Source: JANNSO01 sp964485395 (GTDB lineage Bacteria; Spirochaetota; Spirochaetia; Treponematales; UBA12059). Taken from it: 64,000 nt of DNA. Below are positions 40,496 through 50,700 of the stretch, in pieces. The DNA lies in contig CAZAJF010000022.1 of assembly GCA_964485395.1 (NCBI GenBank), positions 5,853-69,852 of the forward strand. Reading direction: 5' to 3'. The notes under the pieces were generated by a model. It made no database searches. It had not been told where the DNA came from and saw only the letters and a program-made list of their open reading frames with translations. The position numbers and the translations under genes were made by a program. The first letter of the stretch is position 1, and every line of letters begins with the position of its first letter.

Positions 40496-41911
40496 GTGTC
40501 GCTTGTGATTCGGCTTTTTCAAGATGATGACAGCCCCCTGTATGTCCAACTTGCCGACAATGTTCGTTCCGCCATAAGCGAGGGCGAGTATCGTCCAGGC
40601 GATAAACTGCCTTCCGTGCGCAAGCTTGCGGATGACCTGGACTTGAATCCGGCAACCGTGGTGTCCGCGTATCGCATCCTCGTAAAGGAAGGCGTCGCGC
40701 AAAGCCGTCAAGGTTCCGGCGTGTATGTTTCGGAAGATTGCGCCTTGAATTCAGTAACCTCGACCCATAATGGAAGCGATGCCCCCGTTCCTGAATTTTC
40801 CTCCGCCTTGCTGGATTTCGCGGCCAATGCCCCCAACAGGGAGCTGTTTCCCCTTGAAGACGTAAAACGATTCCTTATAGAAGCCGTGGACATAGACGGC
40901 GGCCGGGCTTTCGAGTACCAGGACGCGACTGGCTATCAGCCGCTGCGCTTGGCCTTGGCCGACCGTTTGTCAACGCAGCGACGAGTCGGGCTGGACGCGG
41001 ACGACGTGCATATCGTGTCGGGAGCGCAACAGGGTTTGGACCTGGTGGCGCGCGTGCTCTTGCGGAACGGCGATTGCGCCGTGGTGGAGTCGCCGGGCTA
41101 CCGTGGCGTGCGCGACGTTTTCCTGGCTATCGGAGCCAAAGTGGAGGCGCTGCCCGTGCTTGAGGACGGGATGGACCTGGACGCCCTGGAAGCGGTTGCC
41201 AAAACCAAGCCGCTGCGCCTTGTGTACGTGAATCCGTCGTTTCAAAACCCTACGGGTATGTGCTGGTCGCAGGAAAAAAAACAGCGACTGGCGACTATGG
41301 CGGCGCATTACGGCTTTTTCGTCATCGAGGACGACCTGTGCTCCGATCTTGCGTACGACGGCAAGCCGTTGCTTCCGGTAAAGTCGCTGGACCGGGCGGA
41401 CAGGATTTTTTACGTCAAGAGCTTTTCCAAGTCGCTGATGCCGGGGCTCCGCATCGCGTGCCTTGAGGCGCCTCCGGTTTTTCGCGACAGGCTCGAGTCC
41501 GCGAAGCGGGCGGTGGATCTGTCGTCCAACGGCCTCATGCAGCGCGTGCTTGAGCGCTTTATCGCGACATCCCGCTACGACGAGCATGCGGCAAAACTGC
41601 GCGGGTATTACCACAGCGCCATGCTTCGGTGTACCCGAAGCCTAGAGGCGTACCGCGCCTGCGGGATAGATTGGGTAGAACCCAAAGGCGGCATTAATTT
41701 GTGGCTGAGGCTGCCAGCCCAACTTTCGGGTACGCGGATCGCGAAGCTTGCGCGGCAAAAAGCGCTTTCGCTGATGCCGGAGATTTTCTTCAGGCAGGAA
41801 GCCCACCCCAAGGAGGATTCGCACCTGCGAATCAGTTTCGGCTCGGTACCCGCCGCGGAAATAGCGCGCGGCATGGAAATAATCGGTTCGTGCATCAAGG
41901 AGTCAATATGA
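40496..41911 (+). CDS. pdxR: MocR-family (GntR/aminotransferase) regulator, probable PdxR
   Basis: This 471-residue protein has an N-terminal GntR winged helix (YRPGDKLPSVRKLADDLDLNPATVVSAY) and a C-terminal fold-type I aminotransferase-like domain. Key PLP-site elements are present, with the lysine in VKSFSKSLMPGLRIA and the DDLCSDLAYDG segment. In known PdxR proteins PLP binding changes transcription of pdxST. It starts at GTG six bases after AAGGAG and is divergent from pdxS. Its stop overlaps the uvrB start. Confidence 0.88.
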   Translation: MSLVIRLFQDDDSPLYVQLADNVRSAISEGEYRPGDKLPSVRKLADDLDLNPATVVSAYRILVKEGVAQSRQGSGVYVSEDCALNSVTSTHNGSDAPVPEFSSALLDFAANAPNRELFPLEDVKRFLIEAVDIDGGRAFEYQDATGYQPLRLALADRLSTQRRVGLDADDVHIVSGAQQGLDLVARVLLRNGDCAVVESPGYRGVRDVFLAIGAKVEALPVLEDGMDLDALEAVAKTKPLRLVYVNPSFQNPTGMCWSQEKKQRLATMAAHYGFFVIEDDLCSDLAYDGKPLLPVKSLDRADRIFYVKSFSKSLMPGLRIACLEAPPVFRDRLESAKRAVDLSSNGLMQRVLERFIATSRYDEHAAKLRGYYHSAMLRCTRSLEAYRACGIDWVEPKGGINLWLRLPAQLSGTRIAKLARQKALSLMPEIFFRQEAHPKEDSHLRISFGSVPAAEIARGMEIIGSCIKESI

Positions 41912-43896
41912 AGGCGTTCAAGGTAGTGGCCCCGTTCCAGCCTTCGGGTGACCAGCCCGAGGCCATCGAGGCGTTGGCGAACGGCATAAAGGGCGGCGAC
42001 CGGTTCCAGGTGCTGCGGGGCGTGACGGGCTCGGGCAAGACTTTCACAATGGCCAAGATCATAGAGTCGGTCCAGAAGCCTACGTTAATAATAAGTCACA
42101 ACAAGACGCTGTCGGCGCAGCTGTTCCGCGAGTTCAAGGATTTCTTCCCGGACAACGCCGTGGAATACTTCGTGTCTTACTACGATTATTACCAGCCCGA
42201 AGCCTACGTGCCCACGCGCGACCTGTACATAGAGAAGGACGCGGACATCAACGTGGAGATCGAGCGGCTGCGGCTGTCCGCCACGCGCAGCCTCATGGAG
42301 CGCAGCGACGTCATCATCATAGCCACGGTGTCATGTATATACGGCCTTGCCACGCCTGAAATCTACCGCGAGATGAAAACCGAGGCGCGGGTGGGCCAGA
42401 GCCTGGATCCCGAGAAGATGAAGCGCGAGCTCATCTCGCTGCAGTACGAGCGCAACGACGCCGTGCTGGAGCGCAGCCGATTCCGCGTGCGGGGCGACGT
42501 GCTGGAAGTGTACCCGGCGTACGCCAAGGAAGCGTACCGCATAGAGTTCGACTTCGAGACGGTGGAGCGCATCCGGCGCTTCGATCCGGTGTCGGGCCAG
42601 GTGCTCGAGGAGCTGGACGCGGCCGTGATCTACCCGGCCAAGCAGTTCGTCATGCCCGAGAGCATGGTGCAGAGCGCGCTCGTGGGCATCAAGGAAGAGC
42701 TTGCTGAACGCTACGAGGAATTATCCAAGGCCGGAAAGATAGTCGAGGCGCAGCGCCTGAAGACGCGCGTGGAGTACGACCTCGAGCTGCTGGAGGAAAT
42801 GGGACACTGCCCGGGCATAGAGAATTACTCGGGGCCGCTCTCGGGCAGGCAGCGGGGCCAGCGCCCGTCGGTGCTGCTCGACTATTTTCCGGATGATTTC
42901 CTGACCATAATCGACGAGTCGCATGTAAGCCTGCCTCAGATCGGGGCCATGTACGCGGGCGACCGCTCGCGCAAGCAGAACCTCGTGGATTACGGCTTTC
43001 GACTGCCGTCGGCCATGGACAATCGGCCGCTCAAGTTCGAGGAATTCGAGACGCTCACCAAGCAGGTGCTCTACGTCTCGGCCACGCCGCGCGAGCTGGA
43101 GCTCGGTAAATCCGTGCGCGTGGTGGATCAGCTCATTCGCCCCACCGGCCTCGTGGACCCCGAGATCATCATCCGGCCCAGCGAAGGCCAGATGGAGGAC
43201 ATCTACGCCGAGATACGCAAGCGCATCGCGTTGGACGAGCGCTGCCTCATCCTTACGCTTACCAAGCGCATGGCCGAGGAGCTCACCGAGTACCTTTCCT
43301 CGCTGTCCCTCAAGGTGCGCTACATACACAGCGAGGTGGAGACCATCGAGCGCGTGGAGATTCTCAAGCAGCTGCGCCAGGGCGATTACGACGTGCTCGT
43401 GGGAATCAACCTGCTGCGCGAGGGAATCGATTTGCCCGAGGTGTCGTTCATAGCCATCCTGGACGCGGACAAGATCGGCTTCCTGCGTTCGGCGACGAGC
43501 CTCATCCAGATCATCGGGCGGGCCGCCCGAAACGCCGCGGGCAGCGTGGTGATGTACGCCGACCGCATGTCCGACGCCATGGTCACGGCCATCGGGGAAA
43601 CCGAGCGGCGGAGGGCCAGGCAGATCGCCTATAACCAGGCTCACGGGATAACGCCCACCACTATAAAAAAAGCGGTGCAGGACATACTTCAGCGCCACAA
43701 GGAAGAAGAACTGTTCACCGCCGAGACAGAGCTTGAGACCATCAAGGGCGCCTACAACCTCATGGTGCCCGAGCAGAAAAAAGCGTTGGTCAAGCGGCTG
43801 GAGCGCGAGATGCTGGAAAAAGCGAAGAACCTGGAATTCGAGGCGGCAGCGCTGCTGCGTGACGAGATAGAGCGTATAAAAAAAGGAGAAAACTAA
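41908..43896 (+). CDS. uvrB: Excinuclease ABC subunit B
   Basis: This 662-residue DNA-repair helicase-like protein verifies damage in nucleotide excision repair with UvrA and UvrC. Walker A GSGKT is at 41-45 and the beta-hairpin segment is YYDYYQPEAYVP. The DEAD-like box is TIIDESHVSL, helicase motifs V/VI follow, and a C-terminal UVR domain (LEFEAAALLRDEIERIKK) binds UvrC. The ATG overlaps the pdxR stop (ATGA); GGAG lies inside pdxR. Confidence 0.97.
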   Translation: MKAFKVVAPFQPSGDQPEAIEALANGIKGGDRFQVLRGVTGSGKTFTMAKIIESVQKPTLIISHNKTLSAQLFREFKDFFPDNAVEYFVSYYDYYQPEAYVPTRDLYIEKDADINVEIERLRLSATRSLMERSDVIIIATVSCIYGLATPEIYREMKTEARVGQSLDPEKMKRELISLQYERNDAVLERSRFRVRGDVLEVYPAYAKEAYRIEFDFETVERIRRFDPVSGQVLEELDAAVIYPAKQFVMPESMVQSALVGIKEELAERYEELSKAGKIVEAQRLKTRVEYDLELLEEMGHCPGIENYSGPLSGRQRGQRPSVLLDYFPDDFLTIIDESHVSLPQIGAMYAGDRSRKQNLVDYGFRLPSAMDNRPLKFEEFETLTKQVLYVSATPRELELGKSVRVVDQLIRPTGLVDPEIIIRPSEGQMEDIYAEIRKRIALDERCLILTLTKRMAEELTEYLSSLSLKVRYIHSEVETIERVEILKQLRQGDYDVLVGINLLREGIDLPEVSFIAILDADKIGFLRSATSLIQIIGRAARNAAGSVVMYADRMSDAMVTAIGETERRRARQIAYNQAHGITPTTIKKAVQDILQRHKEEELFTAETELETIKGAYNLMVPEQKKALVKRLEREMLEKAKNLEFEAAALLRDEIERIKKGEN

Positions 43897-43900
43897 AATT

Positions 43901-45004
43901 ATGAAGCACGAACGGGGCATGCACCTTACCTTCAGATGGTACGCGGATACCGACTCGATTCCGCTCAGGCACATTCGGCAGATTCCCGGCATGCGCGGCA
44001 TCGTTTCCGCGCTGTACGACCTAGCTCCCGGCGCGGTCTGGCCAACCGCCAGGCTGCTCGCCCAAAGAAAACAGGTAGAGGACGCCGGCCTCGAATTCCG
44101 CGTCGTGGAATCCATTCCCGTCGCGGAGTCAATCAAGCTCGGAAACCCCGACCGCGACCGCGACATAGACGCCTGGATTCAGAGCCTTAGATCGGTGGCA
44201 GCCGCGCTTAATCCGGCTTCCGCGACGACGGGTTCCGAGGAACCTGTCGTCGTTACCTATAACTTCATGCCGGTGTTCGACTGGACCCGGAGCGACTTGG
44301 CCCGACCGCTGCCCGACGGTTCCACCGTTTTGGCCTACGACGCGGCCACGGTGGCCAGGATGGATCCGCTGGACGGCGAACTTTCGCTGCCCGGCTGGCT
44401 TGCCCGCTACTCAAAAGAGGAAATGTACAAATTGCTCTCGGCCTACCGCGAAATGCCCGCAGAGAGCGTATACCAGAACCTGCTCTATTTTCTGCGGGCG
44501 GCAGCGCCCGAGGCAGAATCCCTGGGCGTGAGGCTGGCTCTGCATCCGGACGACCCGCCCTGGCCGATTTTCGGCATCCCGCGCGTCATGACCTGCCCGG
44601 AATCGCTCCGAAGGCTCTTCGCCGACGTTTCCTCGAAGGCGAACGGCCTGTGCCTCTGCTCGGGCAGCTTCGGCGCCCTCCCGGAAAACGACGTTCCGGC
44701 CATGGCGGGCGAGTTCGGCGACAGGGTTGCCTTCGCCCACTTGCGTAATATAAAAATAACAGGGGAGAGGAGCTTCGAGGAATGCGCCCACCTTTCGGAC
44801 GCCGGGAGCCTGGACATGGGAGCCATCGTGGACGCCCTCGTGCGGGTGGGCTACAACGGACCCGTAAGGCCGGACCACGGCCGCATGATTTGGAACGAGA
44901 AAGGCAAGCCCGGCTACGGTCTCTATGACAGGGCCTTGGGCGCCGCGTACATAAACGGCCTCGTCGAACAATCCAAGAAGCACGCGGGACGGCCCGTCGG
45001 CTAA
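43901..45004 (+). CDS. uxuA: Mannonate dehydratase
   Basis: This 367-residue enzyme converts D-mannonate to 2-dehydro-3-deoxygluconate in hexuronate breakdown. Family elements are FRWY, GMRGIVSALYDLAPGAVW, YNFMPVFDWTRSDL, ALHPDDPPWPIFGIPR and FAHLRNI, with metal-binding His and Cys residues present. Its start lies just after uvrB (four bases), with AAAGGAG inside the uvrB end. No other uronate gene is seen. Its stop overlaps the convergent beta-lactamase-fold gene by four bases. Confidence 0.93.
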   Translation: MKHERGMHLTFRWYADTDSIPLRHIRQIPGMRGIVSALYDLAPGAVWPTARLLAQRKQVEDAGLEFRVVESIPVAESIKLGNPDRDRDIDAWIQSLRSVAAALNPASATTGSEEPVVVTYNFMPVFDWTRSDLARPLPDGSTVLAYDAATVARMDPLDGELSLPGWLARYSKEEMYKLLSAYREMPAESVYQNLLYFLRAAAPEAESLGVRLALHPDDPPWPIFGIPRVMTCPESLRRLFADVSSKANGLCLCSGSFGALPENDVPAMAGEFGDRVAFAHLRNIKITGERSFEECAHLSDAGSLDMGAIVDALVRVGYNGPVRPDHGRMIWNEKGKPGYGLYDRALGAAYINGLVEQSKKHAGRPVG

Positions 45005-45888
45005 GTTGAGCAACCGGCGAGCATGGCGTGGATCATGGTGCGGGTCTCGTGCGGGTCGGCGGAAGGGGAGCGCTCGCTGGCCAGCGCGAACAGCGCCGAT
45101 CGGTCGCGTTCCCCCGCCATGCACGCGGACGCGACCGTCAGGAGCGACGCGTACCCCGCGAGGAATTGCATGCGGCTTTGCGGCTCTTCGTGGCCCTCCA
45201 CGACGATATGGGCCGCCATCGAGTTAATTTTATTGAACAGAGCGATTACCTTCCGGGGCGTGTATCGCGGCGGTTTCGCGTAATAATCGGGATGGCAAAC
45301 ATCTCCCAGGAACAAGGTTCCGGTTGTTGAGTCGAGGATCGCAAGGCAGTCGTCGCTGTGGTCTGAATCCATGTGCGCGATCTCCACGCTGCGGTTGCCC
45401 AGATCGACGCTTTGCCCGTCGCCTATGGCGAAAGCGGGTATACCGATGCGGATCGCTTCGCCTTCCCTGTATTCCGCGAGCATCATGTCCCGCGTAAAGG
45501 CAAGCTCCTGCCCCGCGAGCACGCGGTTGTTTAAGGCGTCAGCCGTCCATTCCATGCGCCCGAGGGCGGCTAAATGCCCGATGCAGCGTTGGTGCGCATA
45601 CGAGGGAATATCGAGTTCTGGCAGGCCAAAGCTGTGATCCCAATGCCAGTGGGTAAGGCAGACGACAGTAGGTTTTTTACCCGTTTGCCTGTGCAGTTCG
45701 GCGACAAAGGAATTCGCATGCGCAGGCGATGCGCCGGCATCAATCATGAGCGTTTCGCTGTCGCCGATTATGGCTCCCAGCGCGGGACGGTCGCTCAAGG
45801 GGTCGGAATACGAGACGAGCACACCCTCGGCGATCTGCTCAAGGCGGATGGGGGTCTTATTTTTTCTGGGAGGTTTACGAACGACCAT
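45001..45888 (-). CDS. Metallo-beta-lactamase-fold hydrolase
   Basis: This 295-residue protein has the MBL metal motif HWHWDH (80-85), LMIDAGASPAH near residue 47 and a further Asp/His set in DSDHSDDCLAILD. FLGDVCHPDYY and VVEGHEE complete the site. It could be a glyoxalase-II- or quorum-quencher-like hydrolase; the substrate cannot be told. The start at 45888 (MVVRKP) follows GGGGAT; an upstream ATG lacks a ribosome site. It is convergent with uxuA. Confidence 0.8.
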   Translation of the reverse strand: MVVRKPPRKNKTPIRLEQIAEGVLVSYSDPLSDRPALGAIIGDSETLMIDAGASPAHANSFVAELHRQTGKKPTVVCLTHWHWDHSFGLPELDIPSYAHQRCIGHLAALGRMEWTADALNNRVLAGQELAFTRDMMLAEYREGEAIRIGIPAFAIGDGQSVDLGNRSVEIAHMDSDHSDDCLAILDSTTGTLFLGDVCHPDYYAKPPRYTPRKVIALFNKINSMAAHIVVEGHEEPQSRMQFLAGYASLLTVASACMAGERDRSALFALASERSPSADPHETRTMIHAMLAGCST

Positions 45889-45959
45889 GACTATCCCCGC
45901 GACGCCGGCAGCCGGCTCCGAAAGGCAGCCGGCCGTATCCATGAATTATTCTATGTGCG

Positions 45960-46142
45960 TTAATCTTTTGATTCGTTGACTTCGGCGGCCGCGGCGTTCT
46001 TCTTGACGCTTTCTATGCCGTTAAAGCACGCATCCTTGGATTCATAAGCTTCCGATACCGCGATAATCTCGCCATTGCCGGCTTTCAGCCTGAAACGGAA
46101 TTTTCCCGCCTTGTCTTTATACCATTCGAATTTTCCCGCCAT
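45960..46142 (-). CDS. DUF1508 (YegP-like) small protein
   Basis: This 60-residue single-domain protein has GKFEWYKDKAGKFRFRLKAG, then the EIIAVSEAYESKDACFNGIE segment, as in DUF1508. Relatives often have two copies; this one has a single copy. It has a good AAGGAGG ribosome site. Function in the family is poorly known. Confidence 0.8.
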   Translation of the reverse strand: MAGKFEWYKDKAGKFRFRLKAGNGEIIAVSEAYESKDACFNGIESVKKNAAAAEVNESKD

Positions 46143-46191
46143 ACGATCCTCCTTGCATGATTTTCTACGGATTCATATCCGCATTTCAAAA

Positions 46192-46220
46192 AAGATACGC
46201 TTTTTTTTTAAAGAACGCAA
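46192..46220 (-). promoter_or_regulatory. Candidate promoter of the DUF1508 gene
   Basis: On the minus strand TTGCGT (46220-46215), a 17-base A/T-rich spacer and TATCTT (46197-46192) lie about 50 bases before the ATG. The match is moderate. Confidence 0.35.
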
Positions 46221-46283
46221 GCAATCCGTAAATATTTCACGTAGGCGGTATGTCGGTACTACGGCTATTCAAGGAGTGTCAGC

Positions 46284-47759
46284 ATGCTTTCAGAAAGAAA
46301 CAATAATTGTGCAGCACGAGGCATCAGGAATATATTCGTCCTGTTCATTATTCAATTATTCGCCCATGCCATAGGTTTTACCCAAAATAAGGACACGTTT
46401 TTTTTTGATCCGTTCTATATTGATTGCCCGGATCTTAAGAATGCCGCCAACTATGCGGCACTCAAAAACGATGCAGGGGAAATACGGCTTTTCAGCATAG
46501 TAGGCGACCGTATTATTTCTTTCGCATACGAGCAGGAAAAAGCGCTCTTGGAACAATCGTTAATTCTTCCGTCGGAAATCTCAGCAGTGCTGGGGCTTGA
46601 GAGCGTCAATGATTTTGCACAGCGATGGTATCTCCTTGTGCATGCGGCGTTAAGCACGACCGACGATGCGCTGTACTGCGTCTGGTTTTCCGGAAATCCG
46701 GATGAACCGCCTCTCTGGTCCCGAATCGACGAGCCCGCGATGGCAGGATCCATTCAAAGCTATAAAGTTATCCTGGGGCAGTTCGACGAAACGTATGTTC
46801 TCGTCCATAAAAAGGAAGGCGCAAGCCTAGCCTACGTACTAAAAAGAAAAATAATAATCCGCGATGTTTTCAGATGCGCGACGGACCAGGAATTAATCTG
46901 GAGCGATGCCGCGCAGCTGTATGACGAAGGCATGCATATTTTTTATACGGTACGCGAAAATTCGGGAGACGGCGCCTGCTATGTCGCGAAGGCAAACAGC
47001 GAGTCAATCGATACCATTGGATCAATAGAACTTAAGCGGCAGGTTTCGGTTTTTACCGTGCGCGAATCGGGCACTTCCTCGTTGCTGCTTTTAGGGCTAA
47101 ACGCGGGTTCAGCAGAAACAAGCACGGAAATATACAGAATCGACGAGAAGCAGGATATTGCGCGTATCGCGCGATTTCCCGGCGTTTGCGAATGGATAGG
47201 GGCCCGGAGCGGCTACTGGTGCTGCGCCGCTTTCCTGCTGGATGACGGCACCTTTTCCATTCAGTCGTTTTCCGTGGACGGCGTGGACGGCTCTGAAATG
47301 AAACTGGCGGGCGACGAGTGGCTGTATGCCGGTGCGCTGGTGGACAGAGCCGCTCTTTATACGGAATCCATGTGTTTCATCTCAAGAAAAAACTTGCAGA
47401 TTAAAATTATTAGCCAAAATGAAAGGAATGGTGAATTAAGCGAAATCGTCTCGGGTCTTCAACTTTGCGAAAGTCGCGAACGCCTTTCGTTCAGCGATAT
47501 AGGCAATAATAAATACTTGCTCTCTTTAAGCGGGCAATGCGTACTCCGGCTTCAAAAAGCCATCGGAATCAAGACTGTGCTCCACCCCGTTCGATCGCAT
47601 GACTTGAAGGTGGTCAATCCCGGAATATTCGAGGAATACGTCATTCAAGTAGTTGGGGACGCGACAGCCGAGGAAGGAACTTATCGTAGAATACTTCTTC
47701 CGGCGGAAGGGCAAGGAATCCTGTTTATTAAATATGCAGAACAGGGAAGCCTTGAATGA
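46284..47759 (+). CDS. Exported hypothetical protein, first gene of the giant-protein set
   Basis: This 491-residue protein has an N-terminal hydrophobic segment (NIFVLFIIQLFAHAIGF) and about 460 residues rich in beta strands with repeating W/Y/D turns. They could form a propeller, for example GARSGYWCCAAFLLDDGTFSIQ. I recognise no family. The ATG at 46284 follows AAGGAG. The stop overlaps the start of the 5,320-residue gene (ATGA), so the two are translationally coupled and probably act together at the cell surface or in the periplasm. Confidence 0.6.
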   Translation: MLSERNNNCAARGIRNIFVLFIIQLFAHAIGFTQNKDTFFFDPFYIDCPDLKNAANYAALKNDAGEIRLFSIVGDRIISFAYEQEKALLEQSLILPSEISAVLGLESVNDFAQRWYLLVHAALSTTDDALYCVWFSGNPDEPPLWSRIDEPAMAGSIQSYKVILGQFDETYVLVHKKEGASLAYVLKRKIIIRDVFRCATDQELIWSDAAQLYDEGMHIFYTVRENSGDGACYVAKANSESIDTIGSIELKRQVSVFTVRESGTSSLLLLGLNAGSAETSTEIYRIDEKQDIARIARFPGVCEWIGARSGYWCCAAFLLDDGTFSIQSFSVDGVDGSEMKLAGDEWLYAGALVDRAALYTESMCFISRKNLQIKIISQNERNGELSEIVSGLQLCESRERLSFSDIGNNKYLLSLSGQCVLRLQKAIGIKTVLHPVRSHDLKVVNPGIFEEYVIQVVGDATAEEGTYRRILLPAEGQGILFIKYAEQGSLE

Positions 47760-50700
47760 AACCATCATTGAAACTTAGGGTGCTGGTGGCGATTGTTTCA
47801 AGTCTTTTTATTTCCGTTCCCCTAACGGGCCAAGCTTGGGTCTCGCCCGATATCGACAGCTTCGTTTGCGCTAGTGGCGGAGTAAGCTATACGCTCAGCT
47901 TACGCATCGGTAGTACTGAAGAAAGAAGATGGTCATATCAGGGCGGTAGAATTTATGTAGACTCTGCGGACGCGATGATAATGTTACTAAATAATGTCTC
48001 TGAAAACGGGTATTTCGGCAAGCTTACGGTAGAGTTTAACGGTACAAAAAAATCTATTGAAAATCCAAATATTTACAATCTTCCCTTAACCGGGGTTTCA
48101 TATTCTCCCTTGGATTTTCGTTTTGAATTATGGCGTGATCCTAATGATTGGGCTCCTAAGAAGATGATAAAAGATGCAAAAACAGAAAATCTGAGCGTTA
48201 CGGTAGATACTGCGGGTCCTGAAACCATAACGATAAGCGGCGGGACCGGGTCGGATTCCTGGGCAATCGACGATTGCGCGATCAGCGTGGCCGCAAGCGA
48301 TGGCTTGTCCGGCATTGCGAGCCTAAGCCCGACAATCGCAAGTTTTTCCGAGGAAGGCAATCATAGCTTTACCGTCACCGCGATCGATCACGTAGGAAAC
48401 AAAAGCACTCAAACCGGCTATGCGAATATAGATAAGACTCCGCCCACGGTATCTCTGGCCGGACCGGAAATCTCGAATGCAGATGCAGTCACCCTTACCA
48501 TAAAAGCCGAGGATTCCCTAAGTAAATTAAAATCCGGGTTTCCTCAATACCGCTATTCCCTGAACGGAGCCCCCGCAACGGCATGGGTTTCAGGATCAAG
48601 CTTCGTCGTAAGCGATGAAGGCCGCTATGTCATCGAGGCACGGGCGATGGATAACGTAGGTCGGGAAGCATACGCGTCAAAAACATTGACGATCGATCGT
48701 ACAAAACCGGTAGTAACCCTCAGTTCCACGAATCCAGGTTGGTCCAACGTCAATGTAACGGTCAGCGCAGACGCGACGGATGCTTTTTGCGCTGCCAATC
48801 TTTTGATCTATGAATACAAATCGCCAACGGGAAACTGGATAGCGGGAAAGTCGACCGAAATTCAGGTTGCCGGCTCTACCGTCGTGACATTTCGGGCATC
48901 CGACCTTGCCGGTAACGTATCGGCGGAAAAAGAGCTTGCGGTACGGATAGACAGGACCAATCCCATAATCTCTTGCTGCGCCGAGCCCATAGGCTGGAGC
49001 AATAATTTCGTAACATTGTATCCGAAGGGAGAGGATGACGGTTTGGAATTGGACAATTCATCGTCCTATCAATATTCCGAACCGGTAATACGAAATAGAG
49101 TCTCAGCAGAAGGAGAACGAAACGTCGAAGTATGGGTTTTTGATAAAGCCGGCAACAAGTCTAATATTGTCGCAGTCCCCGTAAAAATCGATACGACGAA
49201 ACCGGAAATTCCAGTGTTTTCCAGTTATTCAATTGTGTTTTCAGACACTGACTCGAGGATCGCAACCGTCAACTTCGATTCTTTTGAGCTTCGTGATCCG
49301 GGATCTGCCAGATCTGGCTTCGCAAAAGAATCCATCATGTATTCGATAGCATCGGAATCCGGCAAGAATAATGTCGGTAAATCAGGCTTGCCTTCAGAGG
49401 CCGGTTTTAAAAACGGCGCTTATCCTAAATACGATAAGTTAAGTAATTTTAATATATTGTTTCTGAAATCCGACGTGTATATAGTTACGCTCCATGTCAA
49501 GGACCAGGCGGGCAATGAGGAATCAACTTCGTCTCCTTCAATCGCGATCGACCTGACCCCTCCCTCGTTTACCTTGGCTGGGAGCAAGTTCGCGACTTTA
49601 AGAAACCCCGCGCTAAGCGCGACCCAGTACCAGCTCTCCATTTTAATTGAAAAAATAAGTGAGCTGGTGGGGGCTGATACCAAACAATCAGGCGTCTCCT
49701 TTGTGACCGGTTGGTTTTTTAAACTTGATGGCGCCGATGCCTTTACCCAGGACTCTGTCGAATATTCAGATGCTTCGTTTACGTACAGCTATTCATTGCC
49801 GGAAACTATTATAGCCGGGGAGCATACTCTATCCGTAAAATGCAAGGATACCGTCGGTAACGAATCCGCCTTGGTTTCCATAAAGTTTATGGTGGATAAA
49901 ATGCCGCCTGAAATCAAGTTCAGTGAGCCGCAGCTCTTAAGCGCTGCGGAAAGTTTCGATTCCTGGAAAAATGTCATTGAACTAGGATATGCCGTCACCG
50001 ACTCCAACCTTAAAACAGTCGAGTATAGCATCACCAAAAAAACAGTCGATGGATATTCTGACTCGTTTTCAACGGTGCCTGAAGGCACATTTCCTTTTCA
50101 ACCATTGAAATTGCCATCCTCGGCAAATGTCAATAACAATGGAAAATTTAAAATAACAATCAAGGCAAGCGATAAAGCGGGAAACACAGGCACGCGTATT
50201 GGTTATATAAATATTGACAGGACGCCTCCCGGTATTTTGGTACCCGAGGGCTTTGCCGTCTCGATCACCGCAACAAGCCCAGAATTCGAGGATGCGTTGG
50301 AGGGCCATAGTCCAATTGATTGGAATTCCTGTCGATGGCGTTTTAAGGATTCCGCGGCATGGACGGGCGGCGCGACTATCTCGAGCGCGACTTTGCAGGG
50401 TAAAGACATGCAAGTTGAATTTGAAGTACGCGATATGGCCGGAAATCAGGGCAGAAAATTATTTTTCATATCCCTTGATGGAACCGGTCCCGTAATAAAA
50501 TATGATATTGATCCGTTTACTTCGATAAAAAAGAAAAAGATCCTGAAGCTCAGCATTACCGACCTTGCCGATGCGGGAGTAGGAATGGCATCCGGGCGTG
50601 TCGATTATTCCATTGACGGTTCGGCGTATTCAGTACTGTCCGGTTTCAATGCATCCAACCAACCGGGTGAAGCCATGATAGACCTTGCGCATTTCAATCT

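Noticed and set aside
42721..44166. 481-residue frame opposite uvrB
   Set aside because: Antisense shadow in GC-rich coding DNA; uvrB is beyond doubt.
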